A DNA stretch of 64,000 bases. It comes from an uncultured Sphingobacteriaceae bacterium. Its GTDB lineage: Bacteria; Bacteroidota; Bacteroidia; Sphingobacteriales; Sphingobacteriaceae. Of the stretch, positions 35,208-44,309 are shown one piece after another. Position 1 is the stretch's first letter. Each line of letters opens with the position of its first letter. A program made the position numbers and the translations under genes. The notes under the pieces were generated by a model. The model worked only from the letters and a program-made list of their open reading frames with translations, made no database searches and was not told the origin of the DNA. The stretch covers positions 1 to 64,000 of the forward strand of contig CAMPKC010000007.1 of NCBI GenBank assembly GCA_946887045.1. Reading direction: 5' to 3'.

Positions 35208-35504
35208 TTATTGGGCATCGTATATTACTACTTTCTCAAATAACACTCTGAAGTTTTCAAGGAACGTCTTATGTAAAGGATGAACCTGATAGGTATCATG
35301 GCCGGCTAAATCATCAAAAACAATCAATAATGAGAAAGTATACGTTGTATCAACAACGGGTCTGTCTATTGGAGCAGGTGTTCCGATGTAAATAGATCTG
35401 ATTGTTTCAATGTTCTGCAGCGATTCCAATCCTGCTTTAAAAGATTGTTTCGTTTCTTCGGATGTATCGGCTTTAAGCCAAAATAATACATGGTGTGTAA
35501 GCAT
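35208..35504 (-). CDS. Dabb (stress-responsive alpha/beta barrel) family protein
   Basis: 98-residue ferredoxin-like alpha/beta protein of the Dabb family. It opens with the family pattern LTHHVLFWLKADTSEETKQ and continues with SLQNIETIRSIYIGTP and a HDTYQVHPLHKTFLEN segment. Members act as small dimeric barrels; roles range from stress-induced proteins to cyclases, so no reaction is assigned. It ends against the decayed receiver gene on the other strand. Confidence 0.85.
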   Translation of the reverse strand: MLTHHVLFWLKADTSEETKQSFKAGLESLQNIETIRSIYIGTPAPIDRPVVDTTYTFSLLIVFDDLAGHDTYQVHPLHKTFLENFRVLFEKVVIYDAQ

Positions 35505-35726
35505 GTTCGATTTTTTTAAGGAGACAAAGATATCAGAATGGCTGTTATTCAGAGGTTAAATTTTATAAATGCTTTTTGTTGGTTAGGTGATGATATTGCC
35601 TATCATGATAAACCAAATTTGTATTTAATTGTATTTTTTAGTGTGTTTTTTATTTTAAATTGAGTTTATTTTTAATAAATTGTGTAATTATTAATCGATT
35701 TGTTGTTATTGTTATAATTTAAATTT

Positions 35727-36170
35727 ATGACTAAAGAGCACTTAACTGCCTTGATTATTGAGGCCATGCAAAGTAAATCAATAACCTTTCAGCAGATAGC
35801 CGACATTATTAGTAGAAATGTAGTGTGGACGGCTTCTGCATTGTTCGGGCAAAACTCTATGGATGCGAATGAGGCAAGCTTAGTAGTAGATGCGTTAGAT
35901 TTGCCGAAGGAAGCTGAGTCGGCCCTTCAGAAATTTCCATTAAAAGGCAGTCAAAGTATAATGCCGCCTACCGATCCGTTGATTTACCGGCTTTATGAAA
36001 TTGTTCTTATATATGGCGAATCAATGAAAGCAGTTATTCACGAGAAAATGGGAGATGGTATTATGAGCGCAATTGATTTTACGATGAATGTTGAGAAAGT
36101 AGAAAATCCTGTCGGTGATAGAGTGAAAATCACAATGGACGGTAAGTTTCTGCCATATAAAAAATGGTAA
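35727..36170 (+). CDS. cynS: Cyanate hydratase (cyanase)
   Basis: Converts cyanate and bicarbonate to ammonia and carbon dioxide as a homodecamer. The 147 residues have an N-terminal helix-turn-helix-like domain and the catalytic C-terminal domain with Arg and Glu in YRLYEIVLIYGESMK and Ser in GIMSAIDFTM, the known Arg-Glu-Ser set. The end GDRVKITMDGKFLPYKKW is characteristic. The usual partners, carbonic anhydrase CynT and transporter CynX, are not adjacent. The upstream 222 bases are very AT-rich with no recognisable operator. Confidence 0.95.
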   Translation: MTKEHLTALIIEAMQSKSITFQQIADIISRNVVWTASALFGQNSMDANEASLVVDALDLPKEAESALQKFPLKGSQSIMPPTDPLIYRLYEIVLIYGESMKAVIHEKMGDGIMSAIDFTMNVEKVENPVGDRVKITMDGKFLPYKKW

Positions 36171-36192
36171 TTGAAGGTGGCCAGAAATATAA

Positions 36193-36239
36193 AATAGCTT
36201 GTCCAAAAGAAGGATAATATCTCTTTTAGACAAGCTATT
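36193..36239. terminator. Long inverted repeat between cynS and the M48 gene
   Basis: An 18-bp stem with one mismatch: the arm AATAGCTTGTCCAAAAGA (36193-36210) faces its complement at 36222-36239 across an 11-base loop. It fills the convergent gap and ends 4 bases from the M48 stop codon. A bidirectional terminator is the simplest reading. Confidence 0.75.
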
Positions 36240-36242
36240 ATT

Positions 36243-37682
36243 TTATTGCTCAATCACTTTTATTAAAGTTCCTGAAGTAAGTCGGTCGGTTAATTTCATT
36301 CCGTTAAGAATTGCAAGTTCTTCTAATTTTGATGCAGGAGTGTTAAAGCTACGGAGGGCTTGGTCTAACGTGCTTGCCTGCTTAACCGTTTTTATACGAA
36401 CCCGATCTGCCTTTTTATTTATTTTGGCGGCATCAGTTAATGTGCTGAAACTTTGCATCGAATTTGTAAAGTATTGATTATAATTGGCAAAATCTGCCGC
36501 AGTACTTACCCCAAGCATATGGTAAATGTTCTCACCTTGCTGAATAACGTACGATAGAGTTCTAAGTGTTCCTTGTTCTTGCTTTTGATCGGCTACCATT
36601 GCGATCGCTCGAAGCCCGTTTACTGTAATTTCTCGGGAATCTACCAGGGTAAGATTGTTTTGCTGAAGAATTGCGCTTGCAGCTTCCTGAAGTGTTTTAC
36701 CGGGAGCCATTGTCAGCATCATCATTGCTTTACCATTGGTGGGTGCCATTTGAAATACCTGAGGTGAGTTTTGATGTCTCCATCCTGTTGGTATTTGGAA
36801 TTTGAACTTTAATACAGGGTGATAAAACGCGTTATTCTCCACAAATCCCTGCTTCGGATCTTCACCGTAGATCATTCCATCGATTCTTTGAAGATAGCTA
36901 TTCCGGTTGACCTGTGGATTTGTCAAGCTGAGTTTTTGGTTCCACTCTGTTGCCAGCTTGTTAACAGTTACATTTCTGCTACCCGGGTTTGGGTGCGTTG
37001 ATAAGAAATCAGGCAACTCTTCGGCGCCACTTTTGGCAGAGCTTCTTTCCAGAGTGGTGAAAAATCCTGCCATTTCATGGGCATCATAGCCAATTTTAGA
37101 AGAATACTCGACACCCAACTCATCAGATTGCCGCTCATCATCGCGACCAAACTTTAGAAACAATAGCCCTAATCCCTGAGAGGCTTGTTGGGCAAACTGC
37201 CCAAACTCTGGGGAAATCACCATGCCAGCAATCAGTCCCACTTGTCCCAATATGGCATTCCTTTGTTGAACCACAGAGTGGCGTGCGGTAATGTGACCTA
37301 TCTCGTGCCCTAGAACTCCTGCAAATTGAGCTTCATTATTAAAGTGTGCCATAATACCCCTCGTGAAATAAACGTAGCCACCGGGCACAGCAAAAGCGTT
37401 TATCGCTTCAGAATCAACTATTCTGAATTGATAGTTTAACCCCGGCCGGTGAGAAACTGCAGCCATTGCCTTACCTTTTTGATTAATGAAATCTTGTAAA
37501 GCCTTGTCCTCATAAAGGCCGTACTGCGCTATGATTTGCGGGTCAGCCTCTTGGCCCATTGCTATTTCCTGAGCTTCAGACATCAGAACTACTTGTTTTT
37601 TGCCGGTAACCGGATTTACCGCACATGAGTCTATGAACAACATAGTTGCTGCCATAAACGGGACTAAAATATATCTTTTCAT
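36243..37682 (-). CDS. M48-family zinc metalloprotease lipoprotein
   Basis: 479 residues with a lipoprotein-type signal (MKRYILVPFMAATMLFIDSC, Cys20). The peptidase domain has HEIGH at 126-130 and the downstream zinc-ligand Glu region ERQSDELGVEYSSKIGYD. The C-terminal part (from about 290) is a separate periplasmic domain found in BepA/YfgC-like relatives, ending in a compact LEELAILNGMKLTD...SGTLIKVIEQ motif. Related proteins monitor outer-membrane protein assembly, which is inferred here. Confidence 0.88.
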   Translation of the reverse strand: MKRYILVPFMAATMLFIDSCAVNPVTGKKQVVLMSEAQEIAMGQEADPQIIAQYGLYEDKALQDFINQKGKAMAAVSHRPGLNYQFRIVDSEAINAFAVPGGYVYFTRGIMAHFNNEAQFAGVLGHEIGHITARHSVVQQRNAILGQVGLIAGMVISPEFGQFAQQASQGLGLLFLKFGRDDERQSDELGVEYSSKIGYDAHEMAGFFTTLERSSAKSGAEELPDFLSTHPNPGSRNVTVNKLATEWNQKLSLTNPQVNRNSYLQRIDGMIYGEDPKQGFVENNAFYHPVLKFKFQIPTGWRHQNSPQVFQMAPTNGKAMMMLTMAPGKTLQEAASAILQQNNLTLVDSREITVNGLRAIAMVADQKQEQGTLRTLSYVIQQGENIYHMLGVSTAADFANYNQYFTNSMQSFSTLTDAAKINKKADRVRIKTVKQASTLDQALRSFNTPASKLEELAILNGMKLTDRLTSGTLIKVIEQ

Positions 37683-37905
37683 AAGAATGGCTTAACTGGG
37701 GGTGTTTATGTATTTATCTATAGTTAATTAACTATTCAATATTCAGGCCAAAATATCTTTAATCGAAGAAAAAAATATTTAAAGTGCCCTATGCGTAATA
37801 TTTTACTGTAAAAGCTGTTTTATCAAGAATAGTTTGCTCGTTTTTGTAAACACTTTCATTATTTTATTGTACTAACCTGTGATTTCAGCGCAGGCAGAAT
37901 TATAT

Positions 37906-38655
37906 ATGAACAAAAAGATCTCTGGTATAGCCTTCATCTTATCCATTTTCGCGAGTAGCTGCTCGTCTTTATACATGCCAAACGTTCCAAACACCCCAAT
38001 GCTTACCGAGAAGGGCGAACTGCACGCCAGCGGTAACATTTCGTTGAAAGGAAATGCAAGCTTAAACACAGCATATGCAATTTCAGATAATTTTGCTGTA
38101 ATTCTAAACGGTGCATTTATCAACAGAGATCAGAATAGAAAAGATTACAGGCAAAACATGCTGGAAGTTGGAGGGGGTTACTTTAGTACTTTTGGTCCCG
38201 AGAACAACCGCATACTCGAAATATATGGGGGCTTTGGAAGAGGAAAGAGCGAACGCATTTTTAATGATCTGGCCTCCAGCGGCATGGTAATCAATTACGA
38301 TCGCCAGGAAATGACGTTCAGTAAAGGTTTTTTGCAGGTAAATTATAGCTCAAAAAAAGAGAAGGGATTGCGCTTATTCGGAAAGAACTTTCCGCTTAAC
38401 TACGGAACAGCTATTCGGGGCAGTTATCTGAATATGAAGTCTTTTAAAATTAATGGTGTCAGCCAACGGAAAGAGGATAATATTTTTATAGAGCCGATAT
38501 TCTTTACCCGCATGCGCCTAAGCGACGCTGTGCAATTACAGTACACTACCGGTAGCAATTTTGGATTAAAGAACCGCAAGTTCCTGACCGCCGGTAATTC
38601 TGTATTTAGTTTAGGCTTTGTAGTCAATGTGGGCGGCATGGTTTCGGGCAGATAA
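37906..38655 (+). CDS. Outer-membrane lipoprotein of unknown function
   Basis: 249 residues from the ATG at 37906 (an in-frame ATG at 37879 would place 9 residues before the signal). The signal MNKKISGIAFILSIFASSC ends in a lipobox Cys. The mature part has alternating strands (LHASGNISLKGNASLNTAYAI, LEVGGGYFSTFG, IFIEPIFFTRMRLSDAVQLQ), like a small beta-barrel or beta-sandwich with Gly/aromatic repeats. I do not recognise a named family. It ends 3 bases from the convergent ferredoxin gene. Confidence 0.7.
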   Translation: MNKKISGIAFILSIFASSCSSLYMPNVPNTPMLTEKGELHASGNISLKGNASLNTAYAISDNFAVILNGAFINRDQNRKDYRQNMLEVGGGYFSTFGPENNRILEIYGGFGRGKSERIFNDLASSGMVINYDRQEMTFSKGFLQVNYSSKKEKGLRLFGKNFPLNYGTAIRGSYLNMKSFKINGVSQRKEDNIFIEPIFFTRMRLSDAVQLQYTTGSNFGLKNRKFLTAGNSVFSLGFVVNVGGMVSGR

Positions 38656-38658
38656 TTT

Positions 38659-38979
38659 TTAATCACCTTCGCCCATTAGCTTAATTGATAGTCCATCAAT
38701 TTCTGAACTTATTTTAATCTGACATGCCAATCGGCTGGTGGATGTCGCATCCGGTCGTGTATCAAGTGTGATTAGTTCCTGTTCCTGTGCCTCGGGAAGT
38801 TTTTCCCAGCCCTCGTACACCTGGCAATGACAGTCGGAGCAAAGTGCCATTCCTCCGCAGGTTGCTCTTAAATTGTATTCATATGCTTTCAGGGTTTCCA
38901 TTAAATTCAGATTTATTCCTTCCGGAATCTCAATTATTTGAACTTCACCTTCCTTGTTTTCAACTTTTATCTTAATCAT
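38659..38979 (-). CDS. [2Fe-2S] ferredoxin
   Basis: 106-residue electron carrier of the adrenodoxin-like group. Cysteine ligands are in RATCGGMALCSDCHCQVYEG (CxxxxCxxC) and a later Cys in TSRLACQIKI. It starts 1 base after the stop of the flavoprotein reductase, so the pair forms a reductase-ferredoxin unit delivering electrons from NAD(P)H to an oxygenase or to Fe-S or haem targets elsewhere. Confidence 0.9.
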   Translation of the reverse strand: MIKIKVENKEGEVQIIEIPEGINLNLMETLKAYEYNLRATCGGMALCSDCHCQVYEGWEKLPEAQEQELITLDTRPDATSTSRLACQIKISSEIDGLSIKLMGEGD

Positions 38980-38980
38980 G

Positions 38981-39991
38981 TCAGAACGTATTCACACCGT
39001 ACACTGTGGTGTATTTAAAACTTAGTTTTTGGTCAGGATACACAAATTTGAAAGCGCTTTGAGCCATTAAAGCGGCTTCATGGAATCCGCATAGAATCAA
39101 TTTCAGCTTTCCTGGATAGGTGTTGATATCACCAATGGCAAAAATTCCTTCTATGTTTGTAGAATAATCGAGCGTATTCACCTCAATTGCCGATTTATCG
39201 ACGTTTAATCCCCAATCTGCAATTGGACCTAGCTTGGGCGTTAAACCGAATAACGGGATCAGATAGTCTGTTTCGATTGTTGAAACATCGTTATTTTTCC
39301 CTTGAATTGTTACCCCTTTTAAGTGTCCGTTACCATGAATCTCGGTGATATGGGATTGGAGAACAAGATTAATCTTGCCTCGGTTCGCCAGCTCAAAAAC
39401 CTTTTCTGCGGAGTCGGGTGCTCCTCTAAATGTATCACCACGATGCACCAGCGTCACTTCGGATGCAACTTCAGATAAAAAGATCGTCCAGTCGAGCGCA
39501 GAGTCGCCGCCGCCGGAAAGCACAAGTCTTTTGTCGCGGTATAATTCAGGGTTTCTAACCATATAAGAAACACCTTTGCCTTCAAACTCTTCTAAGCCTT
39601 GGATCGCTGGTTTTCGGGGTTCAAAACATCCCAATCCACCTGCAATAACAACAGCTTTACTATGAACTTCGGTGTTCTCATTGGTTCGAACAATAAAAGT
39701 TCCGTCTTCCAGGCGATCAAGATGATCAACCCGCTCGCCTAAAGAAAAGCCCGGCTTGAAGGTTGCAATTTGATCCATTAAACCATTTACCAGGTCCTGG
39801 GCATTGATTACCGGGAACCCTGGAATATCATAAATTGGTTTTTGAGGATAAATTTCCGAAAGCTGTCCGCCTACCTGCGGTAACACATCAATTAAGTGGC
39901 AGCGCATCTTTAATAGGCCAGCTTCGAAAACTGCGAAAAGCCCAACCGGACCGGCACCTATAATGCATATATCTGTTTTAATATGTTCCAT
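38981..39991 (-). CDS. Ferredoxin-NAD(P)H reductase (YumC/thioredoxin-reductase-like)
   Basis: 336-residue FAD flavoprotein. The FAD dinucleotide motif is CIIGAGPVGLFAVFEAG (about 9-25), followed by QVGGQLSEIYPQKPIYDIPG. A second Rossmann motif LVLSGGGDSALDW binds NAD(P)H. The C-terminal EGIFAIGDINTYPGK completes the family pattern. The thioredoxin-reductase CxxC pair is absent, which fits ferredoxin reduction, and the co-transcribed ferredoxin supports this. Confidence 0.9.
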   Translation of the reverse strand: MEHIKTDICIIGAGPVGLFAVFEAGLLKMRCHLIDVLPQVGGQLSEIYPQKPIYDIPGFPVINAQDLVNGLMDQIATFKPGFSLGERVDHLDRLEDGTFIVRTNENTEVHSKAVVIAGGLGCFEPRKPAIQGLEEFEGKGVSYMVRNPELYRDKRLVLSGGGDSALDWTIFLSEVASEVTLVHRGDTFRGAPDSAEKVFELANRGKINLVLQSHITEIHGNGHLKGVTIQGKNNDVSTIETDYLIPLFGLTPKLGPIADWGLNVDKSAIEVNTLDYSTNIEGIFAIGDINTYPGKLKLILCGFHEAALMAQSAFKFVYPDQKLSFKYTTVYGVNTF

Positions 39992-40063
39992 ACTTGTGTA
40001 TATCTATGGCACAAATATGGAGCTCAGAGAACGGGCTCGCAAATCACTATTGGTGATGCATTA

Positions 40064-40960
40064 TTACTTTAAGTTATGGGCCTTGCAAAATCGTTTGAAC
40101 AGATCAATTAAATTGGACGAGTTGCCATGTAACTGAATGAATTGAAAAGTTCGGAAAATATCAAGCTCCTGTATTTCTATTATACTAAGTTCGTTGTATT
40201 TTAATTCTTTCAGGATAGATTGAATAGATAAAAAAGCTGCAGTCTCGGAATGAGCCAGGTATTGTTTAATGCTGCTGCTGTTTTGAAAGTGAGCTTCTAC
40301 CTTCAAGTCTTTAGGGTTGATTTTAACCTGGTTTAATGCCTTAAACACCACGTCAAGTGTTCCTGAGCCTTGTTCTCGAAGCACCAGGGGTATTTCGAAG
40401 AGTTCTTGCGGGGTGATCTCAGGCTGTTTTGACAAGCTACTTAAAGATCTTGTGACCAAGACGATTTCATCTTTAGCAAAAGGTTCGTATGCCAGCTGAG
40501 GGAAATGGGAATTGCCTTCCACAAGCGCAATGTCGATTTTTTCCGCAATCACCTGTAGAGAAATTGAATCTGTATTGCCCTCTACGAAACTAAAAGAGAT
40601 GTTTGGATATGCCTTTTTGAATAATGCCAGAATCCTCGGAAGGATGTTTTGTGCAATTGTAGTACTGGCGCCAATACGTAAATTGCCGCCGGAAACATCA
40701 TTCAGCTGCGACATTTCAGCCTCCAGAGCTGCATAGGTTTCAAATATTTTTTCGGAGTACTGGAGTAAAATTTCTCCTGCCGAAGTAAGTACAATGGAGT
40801 TTCCGTTCCGTTTAAATAGTGCTGTGCCGAGTTGTTGTTCAATTTCATGAATATGTTTAGTGACAGCTGGCTGGGATATGAATAATTCTGTCGCAGCTTT
40901 TGTGAAACTTAACTTATGAGCAACGGTGTGAAATACTTTTAGGCGAAAGTCGAAAATCAT
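40064..40960 (-). CDS. LysR-family transcriptional regulator
   Basis: 298 residues: an N-terminal winged helix-turn-helix (FHTVAHKLSFTKAATELFISQPAVTKHIHEIE) and a substrate-binding domain (about 90-295, starting GGNLRIGASTTIAQNILP). The pattern resembles CysB/CbbR/YeiE-like members. It lies 72 bases upstream of the reductase-ferredoxin pair on the same strand, so it may precede them in one unit or control them. The inducer is unknown. Confidence 0.88.
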   Translation of the reverse strand: MIFDFRLKVFHTVAHKLSFTKAATELFISQPAVTKHIHEIEQQLGTALFKRNGNSIVLTSAGEILLQYSEKIFETYAALEAEMSQLNDVSGGNLRIGASTTIAQNILPRILALFKKAYPNISFSFVEGNTDSISLQVIAEKIDIALVEGNSHFPQLAYEPFAKDEIVLVTRSLSSLSKQPEITPQELFEIPLVLREQGSGTLDVVFKALNQVKINPKDLKVEAHFQNSSSIKQYLAHSETAAFLSIQSILKELKYNELSIIEIQELDIFRTFQFIQLHGNSSNLIDLFKRFCKAHNLK

Positions 40961-41119
40961 CAGTGTCTTGAATACGTAAATATATTAGTTCTGATGTTAA
41001 GTTTATCAGGTCAATTCCGGAGTCTTTTTTTATGAATCAAACAAAAATTTTGTTTGAAGCTTTTTCTTTTAATTTCAATGATGTTGCATTAAATGCGATA
41101 TTGTGATTCAATAATCAAT

Positions 41120-42010
41120 ATGGAAAAGATTTATTTAAGCGATTCAGGCCCCAAAGTCTCCCCGGCAGTATATGGATTTTACCGTTGGAATGAAGTAAAG
41201 AATGCATCTGCAACGATGGAAAGCATCATAAACCTATGTCTTGAATTAGGCATTAATACTTTTGATCATGCTGACGTTTACGGCGCCTATCAATGCGAAG
41301 AATTATTCGGCGAAGTAATTGCCAGGAAATCTTTTAAAAGGGAAGATATTGTTCTGTTTACAAAATGTGGTTTGCTGCTGCCTCATTCAGGCGATCCGAA
41401 GGTAAGAGTGAAACATTACAATACCTCAAGAGAGCATATATTAAAAAGTGTTGATTCGTCTTTACGAAAACTAAAGACAGATTACATCGATATTTTTTTA
41501 CTGAATCAGCTTGATCCGATATCAGATCTGGAGGAGACCGCATTAACACTTGATCAATTAAAAGAGTCGGGTAAGATCAGAAATATTGGTGTTGCCAACT
41601 TTTCGGTATTTCAGCATCAGCTGCTGGCATCGTACTTAAAAAAGCCAATCGTAACCAATCATATAGAACTGAACTTGTTAAATACTTCTGCTCTGCAAAA
41701 TGGGCAAATGGATTATATTAAGCAACGGTATATGCATCCATTAGTCTCGGCACCGCTCGCCGAAGGCAGGATTGCCAGTGGTACAGATGGGCAGGCTTCA
41801 AAAGTTCGGAAAAAGCTGGAGGAAATCAGTCCTAAATATAATGCAGATATCGAATCTCTGGCGGTTGCGTGGTTAATCAAAGTAGGAGCTATTCCCCTAA
41901 TTGGCACAACTGACGAGAAGAGAATCAGAAATATTGCGAATGCTTTTGATATAGATCTTGATCGAGAGGATTGGTATGAATTATATGCCGCTTCCCGGGA
42001 AGAGTTTTAG
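41120..42010 (+). CDS. Aldo/keto reductase
   Basis: NADPH-dependent TIM-barrel reductase of about 296 residues. The catalytic tetrad is visible: Asp in TFDHADVYG, Tyr in the same VYGAYQ segment, Lys in VLFTKCGLLLP, and a position near YNTSREHIL in place of the usual His. LRKLKTDYIDIFLLNQ and ESGKIRNIGVANFSV are family signatures. It matches the YdhF-like group. The ATG at 41120 is preferred to one at 41093 because MEKIYLSDSGPKVS is the usual start of this group. Confidence 0.86.
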   Translation: MEKIYLSDSGPKVSPAVYGFYRWNEVKNASATMESIINLCLELGINTFDHADVYGAYQCEELFGEVIARKSFKREDIVLFTKCGLLLPHSGDPKVRVKHYNTSREHILKSVDSSLRKLKTDYIDIFLLNQLDPISDLEETALTLDQLKESGKIRNIGVANFSVFQHQLLASYLKKPIVTNHIELNLLNTSALQNGQMDYIKQRYMHPLVSAPLAEGRIASGTDGQASKVRKKLEEISPKYNADIESLAVAWLIKVGAIPLIGTTDEKRIRNIANAFDIDLDREDWYELYAASREEF

Positions 42011-42037
42011 GTTTCCATCAGGAACCACGCTTTTTTA

Positions 42038-42070
42038 AATACCATAAGGTTTCCAAAACCTTATGGTATT
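42038..42070. repeat. Palindromic element / terminator (family B, copy 1)
   Basis: A perfect 15-bp inverted repeat, AATACCATAAGGTTT at 42038-42052 and its complement at 42056-42070, with loop CCA. It lies in the convergent gap between the aldo/keto reductase and ruvB. The core ATAAGGT...ACCTTAT recurs at 46136-46167. Confidence 0.75.
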
Positions 42071-42128
42071 AATAGCGCTTTATCATTTCGATCTGAGGAA
42101 AAATCTGAGTTTAATATAAAAATGGAGT

Positions 42129-43154
42129 TTAAAATAAGGTCTGTGTACCTCCTGGCTTCAATTTCCCCAGATGTTTATACGCTAATTCAGTAACCTCTCT
42201 TCCTCTCGAAGTCCGCATCAAAAATCCTTCCTGAATCAGGAATGGTTCATAAACTTCTTCAATAGTCCCTTCATCTTCACCCACCGAAGTAGCGATTGTT
42301 TTTAATCCAACTGGTCCTCCCTTAAACTTGTCGATGATAGCTACAAGAATGCGGTTATCCATTTCGTCCAAACCATGCTCATCAACGTTAAGTGCATTCA
42401 ACGCATATTTAGCAATTTCTGTGTCGATGCTCCCGTTTCCTTTTATCTGGGCGAAATCGCGTGTTCGGCGTAAAAGCGCGTTGGCGATACGGGGTGTGCC
42501 GCGACTTCTTCTGGCAATTTCATACGCTCCTTCGTCGCTGATGGGAGTATTAAGGATAGAGGAGGAGCGAAGGACAATGGTAGTTAAAAGCTTCGCATCG
42601 TAATATTGAAGCCTGGAATTTATTCCGAAACGGGCACGTAAAGGTGCGGTGAGCAGTCCCGAACGCGTCGTGGCTCCAATTAAGGTGAAAGGATTCAGCG
42701 AGATTTGTACCGAACGCGCATTTGGTCCGGTTTCGATCATAATATCGATTTTGAAATCCTCCATGGCAGAATATAAATATTCTTCTACCAGCGGACTTAG
42801 GCGATGGATTTCATCAATAAAGAGGATGTCGCCGGTTTCAAGATTAGTTAAGAGTCCTGCTAAATCCCCCGGCTTATCCAAAACCGGCCCGGAAGTAATC
42901 TTAATTCCGACACCCATTTCATTAGCGATAATATTAGAGAGGGTAGTTTTTCCTAATCCCGGAGGGCCATGTAAGAGCACATGATCTAATGCTTCGCCCC
43001 GTAGCTTTGCCGCCTGAACGAAGATCTTTAAGTTCTCAAGGATTTTATGCTGACCGGTAAAATCTTCAAATACCTGCGGGCGAAGTACTTTTTCTATTTC
43101 CCTTTCTGAGGAAGAAAGCCTTTCAGCGTTAGGGTCGAGATTCTCGTTAAGCAT
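42129..43154 (-). CDS. ruvB: Holliday junction branch-migration helicase RuvB
   Basis: AAA+ motor that drives branch migration with RuvA. Walker A is [13 protein letters not shown] (about 64-76), Walker B is [11 protein letters not shown], sensor 1 is [19 protein letters not shown] with the arginine finger region, and the C-terminal winged helix holds [17 protein letters not shown]. 341 residues, standard. The genes ruvA and ruvC are not in the window, as is common in Bacteroidota. Confidence 0.97.
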   Translation of the reverse strand: MLNENLDPNAERLSSSEREIEKVLRPQVFEDFTGQHKILENLKIFVQAAKLRGEALDHVLLHGPPGLGKTTLSNIIANEMGVGIKITSGPVLDKPGDLAGLLTNLETGDILFIDEIHRLSPLVEEYLYSAMEDFKIDIMIETGPNARSVQISLNPFTLIGATTRSGLLTAPLRARFGINSRLQYYDAKLLTTIVLRSSSILNTPISDEGAYEIARRSRGTPRIANALLRRTRDFAQIKGNGSIDTEIAKYALNALNVDEHGLDEMDNRILVAIIDKFKGGPVGLKTIATSVGEDEGTIEEVYEPFLIQEGFLMRTSRGREVTELAYKHLGKLKPGGTQTLF

Positions 43155-43317
43155 GTGGCTAAATTACGATTCTTGATTATATTATTATAGATTTCTCTAT
43201 CGGATGATGATCATTTAAGAACAAAATAGAGATATGATCACTCATTCAATAGCCACGAAATCAAACAAATCTCCAAAATATTATGTCAGCTGAATAAGAA
43301 TTCATTAATTCGCAGAA

Positions 43318-44241
43318 ATGCTTAAGATTTTTCATCTATACAGCTCAGTAGCCATATTTTTTGTTGTATTGCTAAGCTGCTGCAATCAAACGCAACCTAA
43401 ACTTCAGCGACAATCCTTTAAGCCGTTTGAAGGGATAAAATTTATTGAAGTAAGACGGGAGTTTGATACCGGTTATAGTTTCAGTAAGCAAGGTTTTCAG
43501 CAAATACCGGAATGGACGCTTTCTTTTCTGCCTGGCGATTCCGTAAAAATTTATAGTCCCTTTGAAAAGAGATATATCTTCTATCCAATTTATTACGACC
43601 ACGGGCAGGTAATGAACTTCGCACGCGAATGGTTAAGGCTGATTCACATTGATAAAGATAGCCTGGTTTTGCAATTGCTCAGAGTGCAATCTAAGGTGGT
43701 GAACAAGGATTTGTCTACCGTATATATGCGGTTTTATTCCGAAAACTATATTAAAAATGTGTTGCACGCCGATCCTGACAGTATGCGAAAACCAAATAGA
43801 AGGGATACAATGTATATCCATCGGTTAATTAAGCGGGCAAATGCAATTCCTTTGGTTGCCGACAGCTTATTCGCGGCGAGAAATTCGGTTGAATTAAAAA
43901 GTCTGGTTAAAGAAGTAACTGCCGAGAGGAGTGTGTTAGATAAGGAGGATCTAAATTATAGTGTGTCGAACGAATATCTATATCCTGAGTTCGATATTCA
44001 TATCAAAAAGGCCTATAAAGATTTTGCGCAGAGTTTCACTGTGCTGGTTGACGCCAACGGCGAAATGACCGTCGGCAGCTTTGCTGTCATGGAAAAGGAA
44101 TTTGAAGCTCCGAGGAGAAAAGTCCTCCAGGGGATTTTAGATGTCTATCTTGAGCGTTACCTTCATATAACTCCCGGCAGGACATTAGGAATGCCCCATG
44201 CCACAGAAATAATGCTTCATGTTAGAGGCACCAGGGATTGA
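43318..44241 (+). CDS. Lipoprotein of unknown function
   Basis: 307 residues with an N-terminal lipoprotein-type signal (LYSSVAIFFVVLLSCCN). I do not recognise the family. The C-terminal third (FTVLVDANGEMTVGSFAVMEK...GILDVYLERYLHITPGRTLG) has the strand-helix-strand look of a TonB/secretin-like periplasmic domain. It stands alone upstream of the MutS-like gene (68-base gap), so co-transcription is possible. Confidence 0.7.
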   Translation: MLKIFHLYSSVAIFFVVLLSCCNQTQPKLQRQSFKPFEGIKFIEVRREFDTGYSFSKQGFQQIPEWTLSFLPGDSVKIYSPFEKRYIFYPIYYDHGQVMNFAREWLRLIHIDKDSLVLQLLRVQSKVVNKDLSTVYMRFYSENYIKNVLHADPDSMRKPNRRDTMYIHRLIKRANAIPLVADSLFAARNSVELKSLVKEVTAERSVLDKEDLNYSVSNEYLYPEFDIHIKKAYKDFAQSFTVLVDANGEMTVGSFAVMEKEFEAPRRKVLQGILDVYLERYLHITPGRTLGMPHATEIMLHVRGTRD

Positions 44242-44309
44242 TGTTTCTATTTTTAGGTTTAAGGACAGCCTTCTTAACAAACAGCAAACCGAATAAATCG
44301 TATTAGATC

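Noticed and set aside
35538..35663. 41-codon open frame from ATG in the AT-rich gap before cynS
   Set aside because: Its hydrophobic end arises from T-rich DNA, there is no ribosome binding site or promoter, and no known small protein matches.
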